Assembly: GCA_037128705.1 (NCBI GenBank) | Contig: JBAXVX010000047.1 | Location: 1-17,866, forward strand | Origin: CAIVAT01 sp037128705 | Lineage (GTDB): Bacteria > Bacteroidota > Bacteroidia > Bacteroidales > FEN-979 | Length of the DNA stretch: 17,866 nt | Direction of reading: 5' to 3' | Shown: positions 5,148-13,422 of the stretch, in pieces | How positions within the stretch are numbered: position 1 is the stretch's first letter | Layout of the letters: each line of letters opens with the position of its first letter | The notes under the pieces: model-generated | What the model was told of the DNA's origin: nothing | What the model saw: the letters and a program-made list of their open reading frames with translations, nothing else | Database searches by the model: none | Translations under genes and position numbers: made by a program

Positions 5148-6686
5148 TTATTTTTCCTTTTCGATGATCTGCAGGGCGATTTTGATCCCGTCGGCCGCGC
5201 TTGATACAATGCCCCCCGCATAACCGCTCCCCTCGCCCGCCACAAAGAGGTTTTCGAACCCGCTGCACAGTCCGTTCTTTTCGCGCAGCGCCTGGATGGG
5301 TGAAGAGGTTTTGCTCTCAAGCCCGAGCAGGATCCCCTGCCCGTACCCCTTCAGGCGGCGGTCAAAATCCCGGAGCCCCTCGCGCAGGGCATGGGTCACC
5401 GGTACCGGCAGCATGTTCCAGAGCGGCGCCGGCCTGAGACCCAGGGGATAGCTGGTCTCCGGGATCTCACGGGGCAGGGTGCCCGCCATAAAATCGCTGA
5501 TACTGCAGAACGGAGCCTCAAAGCCATTGGAAAAGGCGAAAAAGGAGCGTTCGAGATCCTCAAGCCAGCCGAGCGCCTCAAGGGGGGTCACCGTCCTCCC
5601 GGCCAGCTGGTCGGGGTGGACGCCCGCCACACAGCCTGCATTCGCAAACCGGCCATTCCGCCGGTACTGACTCATCCCATTCACAATGTTGATATCCTTG
5701 TAATTGGCCGCGGGCACCACCATGCCCCCCGGGCACATGCAGAAGGAGTAGACGGGATGCTTCCCGTCACCCTCCGAGGTGAGCCGGTATTCGGCAGCCT
5801 TCACCCCGGGGAGTCGTTCGGTTCCCCACTGGGCTTTGTTGATCAGCTCCTGCCGGTGTTCGGCCCGCGAACCGATGGCAAAATTCTTTGTCCTGAAGGG
5901 CACGCCACGGCCAATCAGCATGCGGTAGGTTTCGTAGGAGGAGTGGCCCGGCGCCACGATAAAATAATCTGCCGGCAGGCTTTCATCGCCGGCCAGGGCT
6001 TCGGTCACCCGCCCCTTGTCTGTCTCCAGGTCGGTGAGGGTGGTTTCAAATCGGATCTCCCCGCCCAGCGACTGGTATTGTTCCCTGAGCCGCTTCACCA
6101 CCACGCGGAGGTTGTCGCTTCCCACATGCGGGTAAGCCATGTAACGAATCTCGGGAGGCGCCCCTGCTTCAATATAGGTCGAAAGAAAAAAATCGCGCTC
6201 CCTCGAGATGTGCTTCGACCGCGAAGTCAGCTTCCCGTCCGAAAAGGTTCCGGCCCCTCCTTCGCCAAAAGCATAATTGGCCACCGGGCTGAAGGCTCCT
6301 GTTTTTTCAAACAGGGCGATTCCCCGGGCGCGCCCCTCCACGGCGGCGCCCCGTTCGAGCAACACCGTGTCAAACCCGGCCTTTTGCAAAACCAGGGCGG
6401 CAAAAAATCCTGCCGGCCCGCTGCCGGTGATCACAATGCGCTGCGCTCTTTTTTTGTAAGGGATCTCCAGGCTTGCCCCGCTGTCAGGGTCATCCCCACC
6501 CAAAGCATCAGACCAAACCCCGATGCGCAAAAGCCAGTGAATCTGGTTTTTCTTGCGGGCATCGAGGCTCTTGCTTTCGATCTGCCACGTAAATTCAGCC
6601 AGCCGCAACTCCTTCGCGATCCGCTGTTTCAGCTCGGCATCCGAATACCCTGTCGGAACTTTGATTTCAATGGTTTTAAACCCCAT
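5148..6686 (-). CDS. FAD-dependent oxidoreductase of the COG2509 type
   Basis: The 512-residue protein has an N-terminal domain of about 80 residues typical of this family. A Rossmann FAD motif GSGPAGFFAA follows at 88-97, with the ribose-binding acidic residue at E111 (VLLERG). A second family block NYAFGEGGAGTFSDGKLTSR lies near residue 140, and the C-terminal FAD-closing segment LFVAGEGSGYAGGIVSSAADG at about 478-498. Length is normal for the family. These flavoproteins are widespread and annotated as FAD-dependent dehydrogenases, but their substrate is not established. A CMCPGG segment near the middle carries two cysteines, which could matter for catalysis (inference). A GGAGG lies one base before the ATG at 6686, which is too close for a normal ribosome site. 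The neighbours do not suggest a pathway. Confidence 0.85.
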   Translation of the reverse strand: MGFKTIEIKVPTGYSDAELKQRIAKELRLAEFTWQIESKSLDARKKNQIHWLLRIGVWSDALGGDDPDSGASLEIPYKKRAQRIVITGSGPAGFFAALVLQKAGFDTVLLERGAAVEGRARGIALFEKTGAFSPVANYAFGEGGAGTFSDGKLTSRSKHISRERDFFLSTYIEAGAPPEIRYMAYPHVGSDNLRVVVKRLREQYQSLGGEIRFETTLTDLETDKGRVTEALAGDESLPADYFIVAPGHSSYETYRMLIGRGVPFRTKNFAIGSRAEHRQELINKAQWGTERLPGVKAAEYRLTSEGDGKHPVYSFCMCPGGMVVPAANYKDINIVNGMSQYRRNGRFANAGCVAGVHPDQLAGRTVTPLEALGWLEDLERSFFAFSNGFEAPFCSISDFMAGTLPREIPETSYPLGLRPAPLWNMLPVPVTHALREGLRDFDRRLKGYGQGILLGLESKTSSPIQALREKNGLCSGFENLFVAGEGSGYAGGIVSSAADGIKIALQIIEKEK

Positions 6687-6719
6687 ACCTCCAGTAAACT
6701 AACACGCTGTTGTGAAGGG

Positions 6720-6727
6720 CAAATTTA
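6720..6727 (-). promoter_or_regulatory. Candidate -7 box of the FAD oxidoreductase gene
   Basis: The minus strand reads TAAATTTG, a full match to TAnnTTTG, 33 bp before the ATG. A TTG lies about 16 bp further upstream, a little closer than usual for the -33 box. Confidence 0.4.
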
Positions 6728-6780
6728 GTTTAAAATTTTTCATCAATTTTTTCGTTATCTATGCAGTCCGGAATACAAGC

Positions 6781-8730
6781 ATGCTGAAACGTTTATTCTT
6801 TTTCTGCGCCCTGTTTTTTCTTCAGATCCACGGATTCTCCCAGTCTGATCTGAATTTAAGGCAATCGGCTGTTACCTGTCTCCGAAAGGGGGATTACATC
6901 GGGGCGCTGAAATACCTCAATGTGGCCATCCAGAAGGAGTCCTCTGTTCCGGAGCTTTATTTCCTGCGGGGATATGCCAAATATGGCCTGGATGACTTTA
7001 TGGGGGCCGAACAGGACTATTCCGTCTCCATTGAACTGTCGCCCTACCTGGCCGATGTGTTTACCAACCGGGCCATCGTCAGGAGCCAGCTGGAGAATTT
7101 CAAGGGAGCCATGGAGGATTTTGAAAAGGCCATGGAGATGGATGGCACCAACGGGGATATCTGGGTGCAGCGGGCCCGGACAAACCTCTACCTGAAAAAA
7201 AATTATTCGTGCATTGTCGACTGCAACAAGGCCATTCAGCTTCACTGCCAGGGTGAGTCGGTCTACATCCTCAGGGCCAACGCCGAACAGGAGATCAAGC
7301 GCTACGCCGAAGCCATCGAAGATCTCGGCAAGGCCCGGAAGCTCAACCCGGAGAACGGCTATATCTTTTCACAGCGCGGGCTGGTGTGGATCGAGCTGAA
7401 CCAGATTGATTCGGCCATCGGCGATTTCAGCCATGCCATCGCCATGGATTCGGCCAACACCTTCGCCCTCTTCAACCGGGCGCTCGCCCTGCTTAAAAAA
7501 GAGGACAAGCCGGGGGCCCTCAGGGACCTGAACAGGGTAATCGGCCTGTCGCCCTATAATTCCTACGCCTATTACAACCGGGCCATTGTCCTTATCGGGC
7601 TCAATGAGAAGCGGGGCGCCATCCACGATTTCGACATTGTCAGCAAGCTCGATCCAAAAAACATCATCAGCTATTATTACCGGAGCAAACTGAAAGCAGA
7701 ACTCAAAGATTACCAGGGGGCCCTGGAGGACCTTGACAAGACCATCGGGTTGCTGCCCGATTACACCGACGCCTGGTACGACCGGTACGAGGTAAAACTC
7801 AAGCTGAAGGACCAGAAGGGGGCGATGGCCGATTACAAGCGCGCCCAGGAGCTGACGGAAAAAAACCATTACAATCCCGACAGCCTCAAAGCCGAACGGA
7901 AGGATTACCTGAAGAGTCTGGTCAAGCTGAGCGGCGATTTCGAAGAGATGAACACCCAGAACAGCAAGCTTCAGAACCAGACGATCGACATCCAGCTGAA
8001 GCCGGTTTTCAGCATTTTGCTGTGGAGAACCGATTTCGAAAAGGTATTGCTGTACGATGTGTACAAGAAGAAACACTACTTTACCACGGTGGTTACCTTC
8101 GCCAATCAATCGGGGCTCATTGGCGATTCCCTGCTGCGCGCCGAAACCGAGCACCAGACGAAATTGCTGGATTCCCTGGGACCCAATCCCGATTCCTATT
8201 TTAAAAGAGGCGTTTCGTTGTCGCTGATGCGCAACTATTCTCCGGCCATGGTCGATTTCACCGCTGCCCTGGCATCCGATTCCACCTATACGGCCGCATG
8301 GTTAAGCCGGGCCAATGCACGGTATGAACTCATCCAGGTCATCAACATGCAGGACGATTATCAGCATGAGATAACCATTGGCCGGACAATGCAAAAGCCT
8401 CAGACACCAGGCCTTTCGGCATCACTCGAACACACCTACGAAGCAGTGATCCATGATTATGACAAAGCGCTTGCCCTCGATCCCGATTTCGCCATTGCCT
8501 GGTACAACCGCGGTTTCGTGAACAGCCGCATGGGCAATTACCGTGAATCGGTCGACGACTTTTCAAAAGCCATCTCCCTCCGGAACGACTTTGCCGAAGC
8601 ATTCTACAACCGCGGATTGATCAGCATCCTGCTGAACGACAACCACAATGGCTGTAAAGACCTGAGCAGGGCCGGCGAATTGGGGATCCCCGACGCCTAC
8701 AGGGTCATGAAGCGCTATTGCTATAAATAG
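6781..8730 (+). CDS. Exported TPR-repeat protein with a non-TPR insert
   Basis: The 649-residue product starts with a signal peptide (MLKRLFFFCALFFLQIHGFSQ). From about residue 24 to 365 come roughly ten 34-residue TPR units with the usual W/L-G-Y-A-P pattern (for example ALFNRALALLKKEDKPGALRDLNRVIGLSP). Residues about 370-465 do not fit TPR and include an IDIQLKPVFSILLW strand region. TPR units resume at about 470-510 and 553-620, and the C-terminus carries a GCKDLSRAGELGIPDAY ending common in Bacteroidota TPR proteins. TPR solenoids bind other proteins, so a periplasmic or surface scaffold is likely; the partner is unknown. An in-frame ATG 23 codons earlier (6712) would bury the signal peptide and is not preferred. 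The gene lies 72 bp before the TonB-receptor run and may be separate from it. Confidence 0.88.
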   Translation: MLKRLFFFCALFFLQIHGFSQSDLNLRQSAVTCLRKGDYIGALKYLNVAIQKESSVPELYFLRGYAKYGLDDFMGAEQDYSVSIELSPYLADVFTNRAIVRSQLENFKGAMEDFEKAMEMDGTNGDIWVQRARTNLYLKKNYSCIVDCNKAIQLHCQGESVYILRANAEQEIKRYAEAIEDLGKARKLNPENGYIFSQRGLVWIELNQIDSAIGDFSHAIAMDSANTFALFNRALALLKKEDKPGALRDLNRVIGLSPYNSYAYYNRAIVLIGLNEKRGAIHDFDIVSKLDPKNIISYYYRSKLKAELKDYQGALEDLDKTIGLLPDYTDAWYDRYEVKLKLKDQKGAMADYKRAQELTEKNHYNPDSLKAERKDYLKSLVKLSGDFEEMNTQNSKLQNQTIDIQLKPVFSILLWRTDFEKVLLYDVYKKKHYFTTVVTFANQSGLIGDSLLRAETEHQTKLLDSLGPNPDSYFKRGVSLSLMRNYSPAMVDFTAALASDSTYTAAWLSRANARYELIQVINMQDDYQHEITIGRTMQKPQTPGLSASLEHTYEAVIHDYDKALALDPDFAIAWYNRGFVNSRMGNYRESVDDFSKAISLRNDFAEAFYNRGLISILLNDNHNGCKDLSRAGELGIPDAYRVMKRYCYK

Positions 8731-8770
8731 CGGGAAAAAGAAATTCATTCACCATTTCAAATTATTCCAT

Positions 8771-8778
8771 TACCTTTA
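8771..8778 (+). promoter_or_regulatory. Weak -7-like box before the receptor gene run
   Basis: TACCTTTA matches TAnnTTTG at all but the last base and lies 24 bp before the ATG at 8803. No -33 box is evident, so readthrough from the TPR gene is also possible. Confidence 0.25.
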
Positions 8779-8802
8779 TATCCTCTTTTTCTCAAGGCGG
8801 AT

Positions 8803-9504
8803 ATGTCCCCGATGAAAGTCACAAGGTGCTCGTTATTAATCATTCTCCTTTTCTCATTTTCAGGAAAGCTGATTTCACAGGAGGCCGCGAAGGTCCTGGA
8901 CAGGGAGTATGGCCTGGACCAGACGCTCTACAACGGGAAAAAATACACCTTCCTCGCCCCGCCGGGAACCACGGGAACCCAGTTCCTTCTGTCGCATCTT
9001 TTTTCAACGGGGGTCGTCACCCTCAGGGGCACCCGGTATGAAAACGTCTCCCTGAATTATGACATCTTCAACCAGCAGCTGCTGCTGCAGTATGCAGATG
9101 ACAAAAGTCCGCTGAACATCCTCGAAGTGTCGAAAGCCTGGCTGCAAGGGTTCCAAATGGCGGGAATGAACTTTGAACTGCTCAGCCTGCAGCAGGAACC
9201 GCAAATATACCAGGTGCTGGGGGAGGGGCCGGTTGAAATACTCTATTTCTGGCGGAAGAACATGAGCCTGAATGACATTATCGGGGCAAATAATTATGTT
9301 TTTACCCCCACAGTGAGGGATTCCTACGTTCTGATCAACGGGCAGTTAAAACCCTATACCAGCAAACGCAGCCTGATCAAAATCTTTGACTCCGCCAAAA
9401 GAGGGGAGATAAAAAATTACCTGCGTAAAAACAAAGTCAAGGTGAAAAAAGCGTCGGACAAGACCATGTCGGAGGTGATCAATTTTATTGGTAACATCAA
9501 ATAA
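8803..9504 (+). CDS. Small exported protein of unknown function next to the TonB receptor
   Basis: I do not recognise a named family. The 233-residue product has a signal peptide (CSLLIILLFSFSGKLISQ) and no lipobox. The middle (YENVSLNYDIFNQQLLLQY, residues about 79-97) is strand-rich and resembles a pattern seen in exported Bacteroidota proteins. The C-terminal third is lysine-rich and probably helical (SAKRGEIKNYLRKNKVKVKKASDKTMSEVINFIGNI). The start is ATG 8803 or ATG 8812; AAGGCGG just before 8803 favours the first. It ends four bases before the TonB receptor start, so the two are probably co-translated and the protein may work with the receptor in the periplasm or at the outer membrane. 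It is not a FecR-type anti-sigma factor: there is no transmembrane segment after the N-terminus and no FecR pattern. Confidence 0.7.
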   Translation: MSPMKVTRCSLLIILLFSFSGKLISQEAAKVLDREYGLDQTLYNGKKYTFLAPPGTTGTQFLLSHLFSTGVVTLRGTRYENVSLNYDIFNQQLLLQYADDKSPLNILEVSKAWLQGFQMAGMNFELLSLQQEPQIYQVLGEGPVEILYFWRKNMSLNDIIGANNYVFTPTVRDSYVLINGQLKPYTSKRSLIKIFDSAKRGEIKNYLRKNKVKVKKASDKTMSEVINFIGNIK

Positions 9505-9508
9505 AACC

Positions 9509-12280
9509 ATGAGCCTGCTGCTGTTCCTGCATCTTTTGTTTATCGGCCATCCCGCCCAGGATAAAGGCCCGGACTCGCTGGTTTCATGCCATTTCAGCCA
9601 GGCTCCCTTCACTGAGTTCGTCGATTATATTTACCATGAAACCGGGGTACGAATCTACTATCGTGAATCGTGGGTAAAGGAGATCAGGGTGACCATGGAT
9701 GCCGATAACATGTCCGTTTTATCGGCTGTAAAAAAGGCGTTGACCGGAACCGGACTGGAGGTCTCCGTATGGAACCGTCAGCTGATCCTCATGCCCGGGG
9801 AGATCCTTCCGGCGGAGTTGCCCCGTTTCGAGATCCAGAAGTTGAAGGCCGACACGGCAGGCCAGGGGGCCAGGGGGCTTACCCAGAGCGAGGAGCGCTA
9901 CCTCACCGGGCGCAAAGCCGATGTGCTGCAAATCCTGCGGATCGGGAAAAAAGGAGTTGCCGCGAGCGGTTCAAAGGTGACCATCCTGGGCCGCCTGGCC
10001 GAACAGCAAACCGGGGAGGTACTCATCGGTGCGACGATGTACCTGAAGGAGATCAATGCGGGAACGGTGACAGACCAGAATGGTTTTTTAAGCATGGTGC
10101 TGAAGCCGGGACGCTATACCGCTGTTTTTGCCTTCATGGGCATGGAGACAAAGAAATACATGCTCGACGTTCTTTCTGACGGGGCATTTAACATCGAGAT
10201 GAAAAAATCGGCCATCCAGATGAAGGAGGTGGTGGTGTTTGGCGACAAGCAGATGAATTTCCGGTTCAAGGATCCCGGCCTGGAGAAAATCTCGGCCAAG
10301 GCGATCAAGGAGATCCCGATGATGATGGGCGAACGTGACATCCTGAAAGTTTCGGAGCTTTTGCCGGGCATCGTCACGGTTGGTGAAGGTTCGGCCGGGC
10401 TGAACGTAAGGGGGGGGAACTATGACCAGAATGCCTTTTATATCAACAAGATACCGATTTATAACACCTCGCATCTGTTTGGTTTCTTCCCGGCATTCAA
10501 TGCCGATATCATCAAGGATTTCTCCATTTACAAAGGTCATATTCCCGTTCAGTACGGCGGGCAGCTCAGTTCGGTTTTCAACATCATCGGCAGGCAGGGC
10601 AACCGCAAGCGCTTCACGGCCCGTGGCGGCGTCAGCCCGGTGGCGGTCAACTTTTCGGTGGAAGGGCCATTGAAAAAAGACACCAGTTCCTTCCTGCTGA
10701 GCGGCCGGTACCTCTTCTCCGACTGGATCCTCCGCCAGATCGACGACCCCGTGATCCGCACCAGCGAAGCCGGCTTCAACGATGTCACGGCAGCGTGGAA
10801 CTACGATTTTAAAAAAAGCCAGCTGTCGCTTTTTGTTTACCACAGCCAGGACCGGTTCAAGCTCTCCGACCTCAGCGCATACCGGTACTCCAACAACGGG
10901 GCGTCGGTGAACCTCAGCCACTATTTCAGTACGGCCCTGCGCGCCAATTTTTCACTCACCGGCTCCCAGTATGCATTCAACACCTCCGATCAGCAGGAGC
11001 CTCCCACGGCCTACGAACACTCTTACCGGATCGGCGACTACCGGATCAATGCCGACTTTACCCACGATCTGAATGCAAAGAACACCCTGAATTACGGGGC
11101 AGGCATTATCTTTTACCACCTGAACCGGGGAACCGTGATGCCCTTTGGTGATAAATCGGAACGGACACCCGTTGAACTTGGAACGGAACAGGGCGTCGAA
11201 AGCGCCCTCTATCTTTCCGATTCCTACGACGTCCTTCCGTGGATGAACATCTCGGCCGGGCTCAGGCTTACCCTTTTCAACCCGATCGGACCCAAAACGG
11301 TGTACACCTATTATCCGGGGGCCCCCACCGATGCGCGTTACATCAACGACACACTGCATTTCGGAACGCTCCAGGCGATCAAGTGGTATTTTGAACCGGA
11401 TATCCGGGCTGCAGTCATTATGCGCACCGATGCAAACGGAACGGTGAAGGTCGCCTTCAACCAAACCCACCAGAACCTCTTTGTCCTGAACAATACCATC
11501 GCCCTGGCGCCCAATTCACAATGGAAACTGGCCGATTACCATATTCCCCCGGCCAGGAGCAACCAGATCTCTGCCGGGGTGTTCCGTACCTTTTCACAGA
11601 AGGGATGGGAAACCTCGCTCGAACTCTATTACAAACGAACGGTCAACTACCCTGAATTCGTCGACGGGGCCGATTTCCTCAGCAATCCCCTGGTGGAAAC
11701 CACCCTGCTGCCCGGCAAACAGGATGCCTATGGATTGGAATTCCTCCTCCGCAGGAGCGGCCAGAAACTGGAAGGGTGGATATCCTATACCTTTTCACGC
11801 TCCATCGTAAAGGTCGACGGCGACCAGCCCTGGGAAAAGATCAACAACGGGGTGGCCTACCCGGCCAACTATGATATTCCGCATGTGCTGAATACCGTGG
11901 TCATTTACCATTTCAGCCGCAGGATGACAGCCTCCGGCGTCGTCACCTATCAAACAGGGCGGCCGGTAACCTACCCGCTGTCGGTTTACTACATCAATGG
12001 CATTCCCTACGTGGATTATTCCAACCGCAATGAATACCGCATTCCCGACTATTTCAGGCTCGACCTCTCCCTTACGATCGAAGGAAGTCTCAAAAAAAAT
12101 AAATTTCTTCACAATTCATTTGTGTTCACACTTTACAATGTTACCGGCCGGGCCAATCCCTATTCGGTTTACTTCAAACTGGAGGACGGGAAGATTAAAA
12201 GCTACCAGTATTCTGTAATCGGAGTGCCTGTTTTTACCATCACCTGGTTGTTTAAGCTTGGGAATTATGCATCAGATTAA
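9509..12280 (+). CDS. TonB-dependent outer-membrane receptor with STN domain
   Basis: The 923-residue protein begins with a short signal sequence (about 1-17). Residues 25-95 form an STN domain (secretin/TonB N-terminal, SCHFSQAPFTEFVDYIYHETGVRIYY). A carboxypeptidase-regulatory-like beta-sandwich follows at 157-232 (LIGATMYLKEINAGTVTDQNGF). The plug is at about 255-375 (LLPGIVTVGEGSAGLNVRGG, IYKGHIPVQYGGQLSSVFNI), and the rest is a 22-strand-type barrel. Such receptors import large or scarce ligands using TonB energy. The usual SusC signature is absent and the partner gene is DUF4249, so this is not a standard polysaccharide-utilisation pair. STN often signals to a FecR/sigma pair, but neither is in the window. 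A TTG start at 9488 is possible, but ATG 9509 gives the better signal peptide. The 3' end overlaps the next gene by 14 bp. The ligand is unknown. Confidence 0.93.
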   Translation: MSLLLFLHLLFIGHPAQDKGPDSLVSCHFSQAPFTEFVDYIYHETGVRIYYRESWVKEIRVTMDADNMSVLSAVKKALTGTGLEVSVWNRQLILMPGEILPAELPRFEIQKLKADTAGQGARGLTQSEERYLTGRKADVLQILRIGKKGVAASGSKVTILGRLAEQQTGEVLIGATMYLKEINAGTVTDQNGFLSMVLKPGRYTAVFAFMGMETKKYMLDVLSDGAFNIEMKKSAIQMKEVVVFGDKQMNFRFKDPGLEKISAKAIKEIPMMMGERDILKVSELLPGIVTVGEGSAGLNVRGGNYDQNAFYINKIPIYNTSHLFGFFPAFNADIIKDFSIYKGHIPVQYGGQLSSVFNIIGRQGNRKRFTARGGVSPVAVNFSVEGPLKKDTSSFLLSGRYLFSDWILRQIDDPVIRTSEAGFNDVTAAWNYDFKKSQLSLFVYHSQDRFKLSDLSAYRYSNNGASVNLSHYFSTALRANFSLTGSQYAFNTSDQQEPPTAYEHSYRIGDYRINADFTHDLNAKNTLNYGAGIIFYHLNRGTVMPFGDKSERTPVELGTEQGVESALYLSDSYDVLPWMNISAGLRLTLFNPIGPKTVYTYYPGAPTDARYINDTLHFGTLQAIKWYFEPDIRAAVIMRTDANGTVKVAFNQTHQNLFVLNNTIALAPNSQWKLADYHIPPARSNQISAGVFRTFSQKGWETSLELYYKRTVNYPEFVDGADFLSNPLVETTLLPGKQDAYGLEFLLRRSGQKLEGWISYTFSRSIVKVDGDQPWEKINNGVAYPANYDIPHVLNTVVIYHFSRRMTASGVVTYQTGRPVTYPLSVYYINGIPYVDYSNRNEYRIPDYFRLDLSLTIEGSLKKNKFLHNSFVFTLYNVTGRANPYSVYFKLEDGKIKSYQYSVIGVPVFTITWLFKLGNYASD

Positions 12281-13421
12281 AAATATATTGTTCCTGTTCG
12301 GTTTGTTCCTGCTGTTCTCCTGCATCAAGGCCTATGATCCTAAAATTGATGGCGCGGCGGAGAATAAATATGTCGTTTCAGGACGGATCGTGAATACGGA
12401 GGGCTGGCAGGAGGTGGATGTTTCCCTTTCATCCCCCGTCTCCTCCCCGAAATATATCCCGGTAGAGGGCTGCGAGGTGAAGATCTATGATAACACCGGC
12501 AATATTTTTCCCACCATCGAACGCCAGCCGGGCAGGTACATGGCCTACATGCAAGCCCCGGACCTCAACCCCGGAACGGCTTACCAGGTGCGTGTCACCA
12601 CCCCGGGCGGAGAGGAGCTGGTGTCGGGATACGATACGATGCCCAGGGGGCCACAGCTTGATTCTGTCACCTATTCCATCGAAGATGTTCCTACAGCCAA
12701 TCCCGGTGAATCTCTGAAGGTGATGCAGTTTTACATAGACCTGAATGCCGTGGGGAATTACAGCAGGTATTATAAATGGGACATCCTGGAAACCTGGGAA
12801 TATCATGCAGCACTTCCGGCCCAGTATTACTATAACGGCGCTACACACGAGATCATACCACCCGATTATACCAACAATGTTTGCTATGCCACCGGGCTGG
12901 TAAAAAATGTATTTACCCTCTCCACGAAAAGTTTGTCGCAAAACAGTTATCATCAATTCCCCCTGCACACCATCGACGGAACCACCTCCCGCCTGGCCTA
13001 CATGTACAGCATGCTGGTCACACAGCTCGCCCTGAGTGAGGCCGCCTTCAATTATTGGGAGCAGATGCGCATCAACAGCAACGAGCAGGGCGGACTGTAT
13101 GAAAAACAACCCCTGGCCATCAAAGGCAACATCGTCAATCTGACCAATCCCGGGAAAGATGTCCTTGGATTTTTTTATGCTTCATCGGTCTCTTCCAGCA
13201 GATATTTTTACCATGATGTTCCCGGGATCCCCATGGACTATTATAATTTTTGCTCCCCCTATCCCCTGGGCAAATTCGGATGGAGGGAGGTTTACCCCTG
13301 GGAATATCCTGTTTACTTTTATTACAATGAAGTGGGGGCCTTGCGGGTGCTGAACATTGAATGCGTCGACTGCCGTGCCCTGGGCGGAACCACAACGAAA
13401 CCGGACTTTTGGCCAAAATAG
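12267..13421 (+). CDS. DUF4249-family lipoprotein
   Basis: The 384-residue protein has a clear lipoprotein signal: the hydrophobic stretch ILFLFGLFLLFS ends at the lipidated C19 (LLFSC). After it comes the DUF4249 start pattern (KYVVSGRIVNTEGWQEVDVSLSSP, about residues 33-56), beta-sandwich strands with PGRYMAYMQAPDLNPGTAYQVRVTTPGGEEL (about 87-117), and a long C-terminal region with aromatic-rich strands. DUF4249 proteins of Bacteroidota are commonly encoded directly after STN-type TonB receptors. They are thought to be their surface or periplasmic partners; what they bind is not established. The ATG overlaps the receptor's 3' end by 14 bp, so translation is probably coupled. Only one base separates its stop from the next ATG. 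Confidence 0.9.
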   Translation: MHQIKNILFLFGLFLLFSCIKAYDPKIDGAAENKYVVSGRIVNTEGWQEVDVSLSSPVSSPKYIPVEGCEVKIYDNTGNIFPTIERQPGRYMAYMQAPDLNPGTAYQVRVTTPGGEELVSGYDTMPRGPQLDSVTYSIEDVPTANPGESLKVMQFYIDLNAVGNYSRYYKWDILETWEYHAALPAQYYYNGATHEIIPPDYTNNVCYATGLVKNVFTLSTKSLSQNSYHQFPLHTIDGTTSRLAYMYSMLVTQLALSEAAFNYWEQMRINSNEQGGLYEKQPLAIKGNIVNLTNPGKDVLGFFYASSVSSSRYFYHDVPGIPMDYYNFCSPYPLGKFGWREVYPWEYPVYFYYNEVGALRVLNIECVDCRALGGTTTKPDFWPK

Positions 13422-13422
13422 C

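Noticed and set aside
5391..6728. Open plus-strand frame of 445 codons opposite the FAD oxidoreductase gene
   Set aside because: It lies fully antisense to a gene with clear FAD motifs, its translation is rich in R, H, P and G with no recognisable domain, and GC-rich DNA often gives such shadows.
8713..8732. CGCTATT/AATAGCG hairpin over the stop codon of the TPR gene as a terminator
   Set aside because: No T-run follows; the next bases are GGAAAAAG. It may be chance or a processing stem.
9488..9508. TTG start of the TonB receptor inside the upstream gene
   Set aside because: ATG 9509 gives a cleaner signal peptide and needs no rare start codon.
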